DNA from: a virus
IMG/VR virus record: IMGVR_UViG_3300020156_000031
Coordinates: 1 to 61,960 of that record
Direction: 5' to 3' (one strand)
DNA length: 61,960 bases
Below, one piece after another: positions 8,650 through 16,713 of the stretch. Position 1 is the stretch's first letter. Each line of letters opens with the position of its first letter. The notes below the pieces were generated by a model. That model did not search any database. It saw nothing but the letters and a program-made list of their open reading frames with translations, and was not told where the DNA came from. A program made the translations under genes and the position numbers.

Positions 8650-9939
8650 CTATCGCCCGCGCCGGGAGTATTTCGCCTGCCTGAGCCATTCACGATTGAG
8701 ATCGTCCTTGCTCTTGGCGGGCGCCGTATCCAGGCCGGGCGCGATGTTGGCCCGTTGAGGTTGGGGAGCCATGGCCTGTTTGCGCGCGATGCGCTCTGCC
8801 ACGGCCGATTGCGTGTGATCCTGCCTTGCCGGCGGGGCCGGGGTGCGGGGATCGGGCATTCCGAAGGTCTGGCGCACGCGGGCGGCAGCGGTCCTCATGG
8901 CAGAGGCGCCGTCGGGAAGCTCGTAGCCTATGGAGCGGAGATAGCGCGTTGCCGCGCCCACTGCTGCCTTCGGCGGAAGATTGAACTTCCTGCTGATCTG
9001 GTCGATCATCTCGTCGGGAACGTTGAGGGCATGAAGGTTTTCCCTCATCACCCCTTCCAGTTCGTCGGCCAGCACCCGTTGCCGCGTGGCTGAATCCGCG
9101 AAGTCGGAATTTTCGGAGATGAACTCGTTGATCACCGTCTCGGTGTCGGCCTTGACGCGGGCATCTTCCTGTTCCTGCCGTATGGTAGCGGCAACAATGG
9201 ACTTGATGTCTCCGACATCGGCCCTCGCCTTGGCGAGTACCTGTGCACCGAATTTATTGAGGGCTTCCGCCCCTTCTTCGAGAGAACCGGTCTGAATGCG
9301 CTCGATTATCTCGTCCAGCTCGTCGTCCGTTGCCGGTTTGGTATCCTCTGCAACCTGTCGGGCTGATGCGGGCTGCGGCTGGGCAGTCTGGCTATGGTCG
9401 GCCATCATGCGTTCAACGGCAGCCAATCTCTCCTGTGCGGCCTGTAGGGCCTGCTGTTCGCGCTGCTTGATGAGCTTGGCCTGGCTGAGAATGTCATCCG
9501 AGGCCAGCGCAACCTGCGCGAAACCGATTACCTGTTCTTCGTCATATTCGCGCTCTTCGCCGTTCACCTTGACCTTGACGCGGCGCGGCGCCGGCATGGC
9601 CTCGAGGCTTTCGTCGGCGCCTTCGGCCCTGGCCGCGGCTTCGGCGGCTTCGCGGTCGGCGCGGGTCTGGAGGTTGTGGCCTCCCATCATCCGCTCGGTT
9701 TCGTCGGCGCGGTCGATCTCGGCGCCCCTGCCGTCCTTGCGGAGGCTTTCGAATATCTCCTGGCGCTTGCGGTCGGTCTTGTTGCCGAACTGCGGCGGCT
9801 CGGGCTTGTCGTCCCGTTCCACCCGTTCCGGTTCGCGCTCGCGGGTTTCGATGACCGCTTCGGTGTTGTCGGCGGGGGTTTCGAGTTCACGCAGGTCGTC
9901 GGCCGGCATCTCGCCGGTATTCTCATTCATCGATGTCAT
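8650..9939 (-). CDS. Scaffolding protein
   Basis: Encodes 429 residues, highly charged and mostly helical. It is rich in Glu, Arg and Ala, with a long coiled-coil-like stretch at about residues 165-200 (AQAALSDDILSQAK-type region followed by REQQALQAAQERLAAVERMM). It has a basic C-terminus. A gene of this size and composition located between portal and major capsid is the standard position for the capsid scaffold. It overlaps the end of the 118-residue gene by 17 bases. No protease motif was seen, so the scaffold may be removed without self-cleavage. Confidence 0.75.
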   Translation of the reverse strand: MTSMNENTGEMPADDLRELETPADNTEAVIETREREPERVERDDKPEPPQFGNKTDRKRQEIFESLRKDGRGAEIDRADETERMMGGHNLQTRADREAAEAAARAEGADESLEAMPAPRRVKVKVNGEEREYDEEQVIGFAQVALASDDILSQAKLIKQREQQALQAAQERLAAVERMMADHSQTAQPQPASARQVAEDTKPATDDELDEIIERIQTGSLEEGAEALNKFGAQVLAKARADVGDIKSIVAATIRQEQEDARVKADTETVINEFISENSDFADSATRQRVLADELEGVMRENLHALNVPDEMIDQISRKFNLPPKAAVGAATRYLRSIGYELPDGASAMRTAAARVRQTFGMPDPRTPAPPARQDHTQSAVAERIARKQAMAPQPQRANIAPGLDTAPAKSKDDLNREWLRQAKYSRRGR

Positions 9940-10279
9940 CGTTTTCGCCTCTGACTATTGCACGGAGAATTTCGAGAGTGTCGGCATCGTGTTCCTGCGC
10001 CGTCTCGCGGCCTTCGAGGACAATCTGCCGTGTCCACGTCACGAGGTCGTCGTAGCGCTGGACCTGCCATTGCAGATTGCGGACTTCGGTATCCTGGGTT
10101 TCGACATAGACGAGGCGTTCAAGCGCCTCCTTGGCCTCGTCGAAGCCCTTTCGGAGCAGGGCGCTCAGCACGCCGCCCTTCTCCATCATGTCCTGCGCGT
10201 CGAACATGTCGGCGAGCGCCTGGATGCGAGGTTCGTCCATAGCCGTGTCGGCCGGATCCTCTCTGGGAAAGTCCGTCAT
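9923..10279 (-). CDS. Portal-adjacent helical protein of unknown function
   Basis: Encodes 118 residues, acidic and helical, with the phrase VRNLQWQVQRYDDLVTWTRQIV. It lies between portal and scaffold and overlaps the scaffold gene by 17 bases, so the two are probably translated together. It has no cysteines and no hydrophobic segment. Small acidic proteins in this position sometimes assist scaffold or portal assembly, but I recognise no family. Confidence 0.65.
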   Translation of the reverse strand: MTDFPREDPADTAMDEPRIQALADMFDAQDMMEKGGVLSALLRKGFDEAKEALERLVYVETQDTEVRNLQWQVQRYDDLVTWTRQIVLEGRETAQEHDADTLEILRAIVRGENDDIDE

Positions 10280-10308
10280 ATCGCCTCAAATCTGGTCGTG
10301 GAGCGCGT

Positions 10309-12585
10309 TTAGGCGCGCCGGGGTGCCATGGAGCGCAGAAGGTCCATGATCTGCTTCTGGTCCGCCATCTGGGCGTTCTGGCGCTGCGCGATCTGCTCCT
10401 GCTGCGCGCGCATCATTTCCAGGCTCTCGCGGAACTGCTGCTCGCGTTCCTTCAGGGCGAGTTCCCGGGCTTCGAGCTGGTTCGCCATCTTGGCGATGGC
10501 GACCTTGGCCTCGTTGTCCATCTTCTTCTCGGACATACGGCCTTTCTGCTTCATCATCTCCATCTGGACTTCGGGCGGCGGGCCGTCGTCCTGCTCGGGC
10601 GCGCGGATGAAGAAGCGGTCGCCGTCCTTCCATCCGCTCAGGCCCCAGAGCTCCTGCGCCAGTGCGGAGGCGTTGAGGGTGATCCCCTGCTCCTGAAGGC
10701 CCGGCATCAGTTCGGTGCTCATCTTGAGCGCGCCCATGAAGCGCTGCATCTTCTGGCTCGTGTCGAGCGCGCCGATGCCGACATTGACCCTGACCGTCAC
10801 CTGCGCATGATCGAGGTCGGACAGGACATCCGAGATCGATACCGGCGGTTCGAACGGGTTCTGCTCCTGCTGCGCCTCCGCTTCCTCCTTGACGGGATCG
10901 AGGCTCGGGCCTTCCTCTCCGGCGACGATGTTCTCGATCAGGCCCGCCCGCTCGCCGGCCACGCTGATCACCAGTTCGTCGGACTCGTAGCGCTTGACCA
11001 GCTTGATCATCTGGGCCAGCACCGGCTCGACCCATGTTTCGACAAACACCCTGAGATCGTATTCCGTCAGCGCGTTGGCGGAACTGTTGAGCAACTGCAT
11101 CCCGCCGACCGTCTCGTTCAACTGGCGGTTCGACTGCACCGAGGAGCCGGAAAACACCCCGGCCAGTTCATCGAAGTCGTTGGACAGCACGTTGATGTAG
11201 TTCATGCCGTTGGACGAGGGATCGGGGGCGCGGTCGAACGTCACGTCGTCAAGGTCCTGCACCATGACGGCGGCGTCGGGGCCACGGTTCTGCACCGCCT
11301 TGAGGTCCACGCCCCTGCCCCGCCTGATCTTGGTGATCGGCGAGATCGCCATCTTCAGGGCGTCGAGGGTCAGGTTGGTGATGTCGTTGATTTCCATCTG
11401 CGCCATCTGCCAGCTTTCGACAGGGGCCATGGGATGGGTCTTGTGGGGCTCCATTTCGCCGCGCCCCAGCACATAGGGCCGCTCGCCCTTCTGCTCGGGA
11501 TAGCTTTCGATGGTCGGGCGGGGATCGCTGAGAATGATGGCCTCGCCCAGCATCCACCAGTGCCAGTCCTCGCCATCGGTGCGGTAGAAGCATTCCCGCA
11601 GCCAGACGATATTGTTGTCCTTGCCCTGATAGGCCTTTTCATAGCGGTCGATGCCGTCGCCGCGCGCCCGGCGGACGCTGGACGCCTCCCCGTCGCGGTC
11701 GCTTCTGGCGGTCTTCAGCGCCTTGAGGTCGATATCGGAGCGCCATGCCTTGCCGCCCATCGGGTTGCGCTCGGCCTGGTTCTTGATGATATGCTCGACA
11801 TCATCGATCCGCATCGGATAGTCGATGATCAGAAACCCGCCTTCCTGGATCGGATCGCGCCAGTCGCCGGTATTGTCGATCTTGGCGTGTTCCGGGGGGA
11901 TGAGGGCGATCATCGGCCGGTCGCGCATCACCTCGGTTTCGTAGGTGATTTCCTCTTCCTCGAAATCCTCCATCAGCGGCTCGCCGGTGAGAAGATCGAC
12001 GATCGGCATGCCCGCCTCATCGAGGCTAAGGCGCTGCGATGTCACCTTGGAATAGACCGGAACCTCGCGCTCCTCGTACTCCCAATACTGCTTGGACACG
12101 CAGATGCCGTGAACCTGGGAGTCGTAGCGCGCGCCGCAGGTCGTGGTGAACCAGTTCGGGCCGGCCCAGCGGTTGGAGCGGTCGAGGCGATAGTTCAGCA
12201 CTTCATGCAGGAAGCGGGCGGTGCTGGCCTGCACCTTGTCGCTGCTGCGCTCGGCGGTGACGGACACCACGTCCTCGGTCGAGAACATCGAGGCGGCGAA
12301 TGTCGCGATGTTCTTGCGGACGGCGGCGCGGGTTTTCGTCTTGAAGATCTTCGAGCGGTTCTTGTAGCGGAAGGTGTCGTATTTGGAGCCTTGGAAATGC
12401 CGGTTCTGGACGGCGCGGAGATTGCGCGCCCATGCGGTTTTCAGCTTGGTTTCATGGTGATTGGTGGCGGTGCGGTAGCACTCCTTGAAGCGCGTGATCC
12501 ACTCGTCATCGCCCTCGACGGTCGGGGTTCCCGCGGTGCCGGAAATCCCGTCCTCGAGCGGAGCCATGTTATCGTAGGGGTTCAA
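10309..12585 (-). CDS. Portal protein
   Basis: Encodes 758 residues from a TTG start with GGGAGAGG upstream; the ATG at 12567 (MAPLEDG) is an alternative. The N-terminal part contains W-ARNLRAVQNRHFQG and RKNIATFAASMFS, the core has EMEPHKTHPMAPVESW, and a long C-terminal helix ends with EREQQFRESLEMMRAQQEQIA. The ordering and length are those of large P22-type portals with a barrel-like C-terminal helix. It lies between the terminase block and the head genes, and it would form the dodecameric ring through which DNA is packaged and ejected. Confidence 0.85.
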   Translation of the reverse strand: MNPYDNMAPLEDGISGTAGTPTVEGDDEWITRFKECYRTATNHHETKLKTAWARNLRAVQNRHFQGSKYDTFRYKNRSKIFKTKTRAAVRKNIATFAASMFSTEDVVSVTAERSSDKVQASTARFLHEVLNYRLDRSNRWAGPNWFTTTCGARYDSQVHGICVSKQYWEYEEREVPVYSKVTSQRLSLDEAGMPIVDLLTGEPLMEDFEEEEITYETEVMRDRPMIALIPPEHAKIDNTGDWRDPIQEGGFLIIDYPMRIDDVEHIIKNQAERNPMGGKAWRSDIDLKALKTARSDRDGEASSVRRARGDGIDRYEKAYQGKDNNIVWLRECFYRTDGEDWHWWMLGEAIILSDPRPTIESYPEQKGERPYVLGRGEMEPHKTHPMAPVESWQMAQMEINDITNLTLDALKMAISPITKIRRGRGVDLKAVQNRGPDAAVMVQDLDDVTFDRAPDPSSNGMNYINVLSNDFDELAGVFSGSSVQSNRQLNETVGGMQLLNSSANALTEYDLRVFVETWVEPVLAQMIKLVKRYESDELVISVAGERAGLIENIVAGEEGPSLDPVKEEAEAQQEQNPFEPPVSISDVLSDLDHAQVTVRVNVGIGALDTSQKMQRFMGALKMSTELMPGLQEQGITLNASALAQELWGLSGWKDGDRFFIRAPEQDDGPPPEVQMEMMKQKGRMSEKKMDNEAKVAIAKMANQLEARELALKEREQQFRESLEMMRAQQEQIAQRQNAQMADQKQIMDLLRSMAPRRA

Positions 12586-12949
12586 GATGGCCTCTCCCGT
12601 TCAGGGGTGCGCGTTCCATGGCATCAAACCAGTGGTGGGTGGAGAAGCCGCGGCGCGGCAACTGGTAGCGTTCGAGGATTTCGCCGGCGCCCTTGAGGAT
12701 GGTCCGACGCCCGCCGGGATCGGACTTCACGTCATGGAGCTTGCAGACATACCAGCGGTTGGACGGCATCAGGCCGCGAAGCTGGATCATGATCACGCCG
12801 CCCCTAGTGTCGCAGATCACGAACCAGGGATGGCCGGGATACTCGACATCGAGCTTTGCGCCGACCCACTTCGCCGTTTCCATGTTGACGAGCTTGAACG
12901 GGTCTATGCCGGTGTCGTCGACTTCGTGGCGGATGCTTAGATCGAACAT
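12569..12949 (-). CDS. Small protein before the portal, unknown function
   Basis: Encodes 126 residues from the ATG at 12949; a longer reading to 13018 is possible but runs into the terminator. The protein has a beta-rich core (WFVICDTRGGVIMIQLRG) and an R-rich C-terminus. Its start overlaps the stop region of an 18-codon leader reading frame, and it overlaps the portal start by 17 bases. No family recognised. It is the first gene of the portal-head block on this strand. Confidence 0.65.
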   Translation of the reverse strand: MFDLSIRHEVDDTGIDPFKLVNMETAKWVGAKLDVEYPGHPWFVICDTRGGVIMIQLRGLMPSNRWYVCKLHDVKSDPGGRRTILKGAGEILERYQLPRRGFSTHHWFDAMERAPLNGRGHLEPLR

Positions 12950-12993
12950 GCGTCTCCGATCGCCAGCTGGTGCTGGACGCTCCTGATGTTCAT
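12937..12993 (-). CDS. Possible 18-residue leader peptide
   Basis: Starts at ATG 12993 with AAAGGAC nine bases upstream and ends at TAA 12939-12937, just past the ATG of the next gene at 12949. This start/stop overlap is a typical sign of translational coupling. The peptide is MNIRSVQHQLAIGDACSI. It lies between a terminator and the portal block, so it may serve mainly to load ribosomes. Confidence 0.4.
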   Translation of the reverse strand: MNIRSVQHQLAIGDACSI

Positions 12994-13021
12994 GGGTTAT
13001 GTCCTTTTGGGGTGGCAAACG

Positions 13022-13046
13022 AAAAAGGCCCCCGAATATGGGAGCC
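13022..13046 (-). terminator. Rho-independent terminator upstream of the portal block
   Basis: On the minus strand GGCTCCC pairs with GGGGGCC around an ATATTC loop and is followed by TTTTTC. It would end transcripts arriving from the pyruvyltransferase gene. The next minus-strand start is less than 80 bases downstream, so the portal block needs readthrough or a very close promoter. Confidence 0.75.
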
Positions 13047-13049
13047 TTG

Positions 13050-13265
13050 ATGAATGTCGCCTTGGTCTGTTACTGGTCCGCGATGGACCCGATTTCAAAC
13101 ATGATGTTGCGCGTTGCCTATTGGCTACGGCACCCGCCCGCCAGATGGCAGGTCTTGATGATGGCGGTCGTCATAGTCGTGGCGGCGCTTCTCGTTGCCC
13201 TCGAATGGGCTGGATGGTGGCCCGCGTTCCTCACTGTGAACAAAGGCAAAGGCATCATTCACTGA
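13050..13265 (+). CDS. Small membrane protein, plus-strand accessory gene
   Basis: Encodes 71 residues from the ATG at 13050, which has GGAG five bases upstream; the ATG at 13038 is less likely. A single membrane segment is clear (VLMMAVVIVVAALLVALEWAGWW), preceded by a basic stretch PPARW. It is encoded against the direction of the late operon, and its end overlaps the end of the pyruvyltransferase gene. A short, independently oriented membrane gene beside a surface-modifying enzyme has the look of a lysogenic-conversion or superinfection-exclusion gene. This is inference. Confidence 0.55.
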   Translation: MNVALVCYWSAMDPISNMMLRVAYWLRHPPARWQVLMMAVVIVVAALLVALEWAGWWPAFLTVNKGKGIIH

Positions 13266-14458
13266 AGCAGGCGGTTCACGTTCTGTCGGAAATCGGCTTC
13301 TCGCTCCTCATATGCACGAACCGTGGCGACTGGGTCGTAGTCCTCCACGAACTTGCGCAGGACCGCCACCTTGTCGGCACCTTCGAGTGCGCTTCCATCA
13401 ATGTACGGAAGACCCGCGAAGGACAGCATCTCGCGCATGCGGTCATCGATAGAGACAAACAGGGCCGGAACACCTGCTTGCATAGCCGCGACCCCGCCGT
13501 GAAAGCGTCGGCCGAAGAACAGATCATGCCCCTCCGACCATTGCCGCCAATCGTCGTTGTCGAGGAAGGCATGAACCGATGTCGGCTTGTATTCAGGGGC
13601 CAGCCGTGTTGCCGGCTCATCGCCGCGCTTATGGCCGAAGCCAAGCTTTATCTCGCCCGTTGAACTCTCATAGACGCGAGCGCCGGGGCGGCCTTGATCG
13701 AAGGTGAGGCCGTAGTGAAGAAATTCATCCTGAAGGACGTATGCAACGCTGCGGCTGACGCTGGACATCAGCTTTATGTCCTCGTTCGAACTTTTCATGC
13801 TTCCGAGGTAGCCGCCGACCATTACGCTCCTGAAGTGGAAGTGTCCGATATCCTTCAACCGCCTCAATGCTTCAACCATGTTCACCGGACGAAGATAGAT
13901 CGACGGGCAGCCTGTCGCCGTGGCGTTCTCTACACCTTGAGCCTTCAAGTAATCTCGCGTCTCAATGCCTCGCGTGAAAGCGTGGTGCCCCTTGTCGGCC
14001 AGAAGCCGGACAAGACGCATCGTTCCCTCCGGTATGTCGGCCATCTTGGACTGCACCTGTAGCCCGACCCCGAGGACAAGCGTTGGCAGGTCGATTTTCT
14101 CCAGCAGGTCTGCCTCGGCGTGGGCCGAGTATCCTGGGCGCAAGAGGTTGGCGGTAGCGAGAACCACTAGATCGAACCGCTCCCGCAGCATCTCCAGACG
14201 CTCCGGCGAGTCCATCACTCCGTAGAGATACGAGAACGGCAGATACGTGCAATCATGCTCGCTGAATGCAGACACCGCTCCCTCGCCGATCAAAAGGTTC
14301 CCGGTGTTTCCGCAAAGTTGCGAATCATCGAGCAAATCCTCGAACGTCCTGATTTCCTTTCGGCGGCCATAAGCAATGCTGAAATCAGTCGTTTTTGCCG
14401 CATAAAAGAGCCTGGGCCCCGGAATTCCCGTAACAAGTACCTTGCGCTTCTTCACCAT
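13259..14458 (-). CDS. Polysaccharide pyruvyltransferase family protein
   Basis: Encodes 399 residues. Features of the PF04230 family (CsaB, ExoV, WcaK) are visible: an N-terminal strand (KVLVTGIPG), a Gly-rich LIGEGAVSAFSE segment, the LVVLATANLLRPG and LVLGVGLQVQ strands, the C-terminal FFGRRFHGGVAAMQAGVPAL motif (R-x-H-G-x-x-A---G-P), and a final DD/ID acidic segment. Members transfer pyruvate as a ketal to sugars of exopolysaccharides or other wall polymers, using phosphoenolpyruvate. The gene lies in the late operon directly downstream of the tailspike gene and is followed by a terminator. The context suggests that the phage changes the host surface sugars that its tailspike recognises. 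Confidence 0.8.
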   Translation of the reverse strand: MVKKRKVLVTGIPGPRLFYAAKTTDFSIAYGRRKEIRTFEDLLDDSQLCGNTGNLLIGEGAVSAFSEHDCTYLPFSYLYGVMDSPERLEMLRERFDLVVLATANLLRPGYSAHAEADLLEKIDLPTLVLGVGLQVQSKMADIPEGTMRLVRLLADKGHHAFTRGIETRDYLKAQGVENATATGCPSIYLRPVNMVEALRRLKDIGHFHFRSVMVGGYLGSMKSSNEDIKLMSSVSRSVAYVLQDEFLHYGLTFDQGRPGARVYESSTGEIKLGFGHKRGDEPATRLAPEYKPTSVHAFLDNDDWRQWSEGHDLFFGRRFHGGVAAMQAGVPALFVSIDDRMREMLSFAGLPYIDGSALEGADKVAVLRKFVEDYDPVATVRAYEEREADFRQNVNRLLQ

Positions 14459-14488
14459 ATCATCCTACCTGATGCCAATTCGGCGCAC

Positions 14489-14515
14489 GCTATAGCCAGC
14501 AGCGCATTCAGGCAA
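14489..14515 (-). promoter_or_regulatory. Possible promoter for the pyruvyltransferase gene
   Basis: On the minus strand a TATAGC box lies at 14494-14489, with TTGCCT 15 bases upstream at 14515-14510, about 30 bases before the gene. The spacing is short. It would let this gene be expressed apart from the late operon, as expected for an accessory gene. Confidence 0.3.
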
Positions 14516-14531
14516 CGGCCAAGGAAGTGAA

Positions 14532-14819
14532 ATGGCTGATCGGCAACCACGTATCGTAGCGTCCGGTGACGCCCTCCTTTCGGCCGGTGGGGTAACTGTG
14601 GGCGTTACATTTGTCATTTACGTGCTTGGCGTGGACCGTTTTTTCGGCCGCGTGTTTGGCGCAATGGATGAATTGGGCACCTTTCACCAAGCGGACGATG
14701 TGTACCTGATCGTGCCGCCAGACAAGCGGTTTTTGGTGCAACTTGGCCCACCCTATCTAGATGAAATGGGAACCGCAGATTTCATCCTGCCGGAAATCCC
14801 CGAATTGATCCTTCACTAG
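14532..14819 (+). CDS. Small membrane protein between tailspike and pyruvyltransferase genes
   Basis: Encodes 95 residues with AAGGAAGTG ending four bases before the ATG. One hydrophobic segment is present (GGVTVGVTFVIYVLGV), followed by a soluble part with DDVYLIVPPDKRFLVQLGPPYL. It is transcribed opposite to the late operon and converges on the end of the tailspike gene, overlapping it by four bases. Together with the plus-strand gene at 13050 it brackets the pyruvyltransferase gene. I recognise no family. A role in host surface change or exclusion is only a suggestion from position. Confidence 0.6.
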   Translation: MADRQPRIVASGDALLSAGGVTVGVTFVIYVLGVDRFFGRVFGAMDELGTFHQADDVYLIVPPDKRFLVQLGPPYLDEMGTADFILPEIPELILH

Positions 14820-16438
14820 AGGTTGATATTTGAAACCTGCGCAATGAAGTGGATGCCGTCGAGGCACACGTCCGTGCTGTTGCAGGTCACATTGCCGTTG
14901 TTGTTGTTCACGGTGACCATGATGGCGGTCCCGTCCGATTTAGGCGTCAGGTACGTCATCAGCCGCTCTGGTCGGTGGGTGGTCGGAAGCGTGAAGATGA
15001 TCTGGTTCGCGGTCCCGCTGTTGGCATAGCCACGCAAGGTTACAAGCCCGTCTGCCGCTTTGCGATAACCGAGGGTGCGAGTGCCAACGGCAGTATAGCC
15101 GTTGCTAAGCGTGGGCGTTTTGAACGGGGGCGCCGACACGGAGACATTCGTCCCGTAGACGGTATGGCCGATGTCAATGTCTTCGCAGCCGTTGGTGACA
15201 AAGTTGACAGCCATTTCATTGACAACGTTGCCAATGAACTCGCCGCCAATCGTCTTGGGGAAGGCCCAATCCAGGCAGTCGTTGAGTTGGTTGTAGTTGA
15301 ACATCAGGCCACGGAACGTGCAGGAGCCAGACGTGACGATGATATATTCCGAGATGTATTCGAGGTAGTTCCCCTCGATGATCCAGGTCTTCCATGTACC
15401 AGCCACGACGTTCCAGACACTGCCGCAAACCTCGATATCGTTGTCTCTGAACACGCAGTTCAGACTCTGTGCTTCGATCCTGAACACACCGCAGCCAGTT
15501 TCGCCAGAGGTTGCCGTGTTGGTGATCTGGTTGCAGTTGGCGACAAGGTTGAAGCAGGCGGTCTCGCTATGGAAGAAATTGTCGCTGAGATAGCGGGCTT
15601 TGTTATTCAACAGCCGCACCGCATAGGACTCGTTGCCGACTATGCCCTTCTTGAGCGTATGGAACTGACAACGCTCCACCACCGCACCGTTTGCATGGTC
15701 CAGATAAAGCGCGACACCAGCACCCGTCGATCCGGTAAACTGGATGTTGCTGACGGTGAGCGTCCCGTCCGTTGCTGGATCGCCATCATCACCGAGATAA
15801 AACGCCGCGCCCTCGTAATCCGTCGTCGTGACCTTATGGCAGACAATGACTGATCCGTGGCTCACGCCCTGAAGCCGCACGGTGCGGTAGGACTTCGGAA
15901 TGACCACCTGAGTGAGAACGTCATATTTCCCTTCGGGGACGAGGACCAACCCGCCGTATGTCTTGGTCATTATGTAGTCAGCGACCCGCTGGATAGGAGG
16001 GCCGTTATCGAACCCGTTGACCGCCCTCGCCCCCGCCATTTCGATATCAACGAATGGTTCAGCGATCTCCCACCATCCCCCGGTCGTTGAATCTGTGGTG
16101 CCGTTCGGCATGTAGCGATCGGTGGAACGGAACTTCAGGTCATGTGAGGGTTCAGCCGTGACGCGCTTGTACCTCGCCCCACCAACGCCATAGGCCGCCT
16201 CCGCGCTGTAGGACTGCGTATGGCAGACCTTGGCATAAGCGGGGATGGTTGCATCTTCGCCAGTCGCAATATCAGCCACCTGGAAGGACCGCACGTCCAG
16301 CTCTGCCTGCGTTGCCGTCCCAATGAGGGTGTTGAAGCCCACGGCATCGCGCAAATTCCCCGGCATTTGCCCTGCGAGGGCTTCCGCATCCGTGAGGTTG
16401 CGGTTCAGCGCTGTGATGAATTCGCGGCCGGTGGTCAT
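14816..16438 (-). CDS. Tailspike / beta-helix tail protein
   Basis: Encodes 540 residues from the ATG at 16438, which overlaps the stop of the upstream gene (ATGA). After a 60-residue helical N-terminus comes a long right-handed beta-helix region: repeated short strands with Asn, Gly and Val such as LTVSNIQFTGS, VVERCQFHTLKKGIVGN, VRLLNNKARYLS and CVFRDNDIEVCGS. The C-terminus is a smaller beta domain. This architecture is that of pectate-lyase-like tailspikes that bind and cleave host polysaccharide. The gene lies between the terminase and pyruvyltransferase genes, an unusual location for a spike. Confidence 0.75.
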   Translation of the reverse strand: MTTGREFITALNRNLTDAEALAGQMPGNLRDAVGFNTLIGTATQAELDVRSFQVADIATGEDATIPAYAKVCHTQSYSAEAAYGVGGARYKRVTAEPSHDLKFRSTDRYMPNGTTDSTTGGWWEIAEPFVDIEMAGARAVNGFDNGPPIQRVADYIMTKTYGGLVLVPEGKYDVLTQVVIPKSYRTVRLQGVSHGSVIVCHKVTTTDYEGAAFYLGDDGDPATDGTLTVSNIQFTGSTGAGVALYLDHANGAVVERCQFHTLKKGIVGNESYAVRLLNNKARYLSDNFFHSETACFNLVANCNQITNTATSGETGCGVFRIEAQSLNCVFRDNDIEVCGSVWNVVAGTWKTWIIEGNYLEYISEYIIVTSGSCTFRGLMFNYNQLNDCLDWAFPKTIGGEFIGNVVNEMAVNFVTNGCEDIDIGHTVYGTNVSVSAPPFKTPTLSNGYTAVGTRTLGYRKAADGLVTLRGYANSGTANQIIFTLPTTHRPERLMTYLTPKSDGTAIMVTVNNNNGNVTCNSTDVCLDGIHFIAQVSNINL

Positions 16439-16704
16439 ACTGCGAACTCCGCTTCGTATTCCTCGACGGTGATTTCCTGGGTCACCATCACGCCCTCGTC
16501 GGAGACGACGAGGCCCTGGTCGATGATCGGAAATTCCATCGGGAAATAGTTGTCGTAGAGCCTCCGGGCCATGAACCGCCGGCCGTTGGAGAACTCGTAA
16601 ACGGTGGTGTTGATCGGGGCGGACTTCTCGTAGAAATCCGGCTCGGCATCGAGGACGAGGCTCTTGTAGGACCGCTCGACAAAGCGGACGCGCTGTGCAG
16701 CCAT
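16435..16704 (-). CDS. Small protein between large terminase and tailspike
   Basis: Encodes 89 residues. It contains KSLVLDAEPDFYEKSAPINTTVYEFSNGRRFMARRLYDNYFP and is beta-rich and acidic at the C-terminus. Its stop overlaps the tailspike start, so the two are coupled. No family recognised. It could be a spike adaptor or a packaging-related gene. Confidence 0.6.
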   Translation of the reverse strand: MAAQRVRFVERSYKSLVLDAEPDFYEKSAPINTTVYEFSNGRRFMARRLYDNYFPMEFPIIDQGLVVSDEGVMVTQEITVEEYEAEFAV

Positions 16705-16713
16705 CAGGGTTCC

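Noticed and set aside
10807-12696. 629-codon open frame opposite the portal gene
   Set aside because: Same antisense effect. Its codons mirror those of the portal, and there is no recognisable protein.
14508-14741. 77-codon minus-strand frame opposite the membrane gene at 14532
   Set aside because: No ribosome binding site and His/Lys-rich random composition; the plus-strand gene has a good start and a membrane segment.
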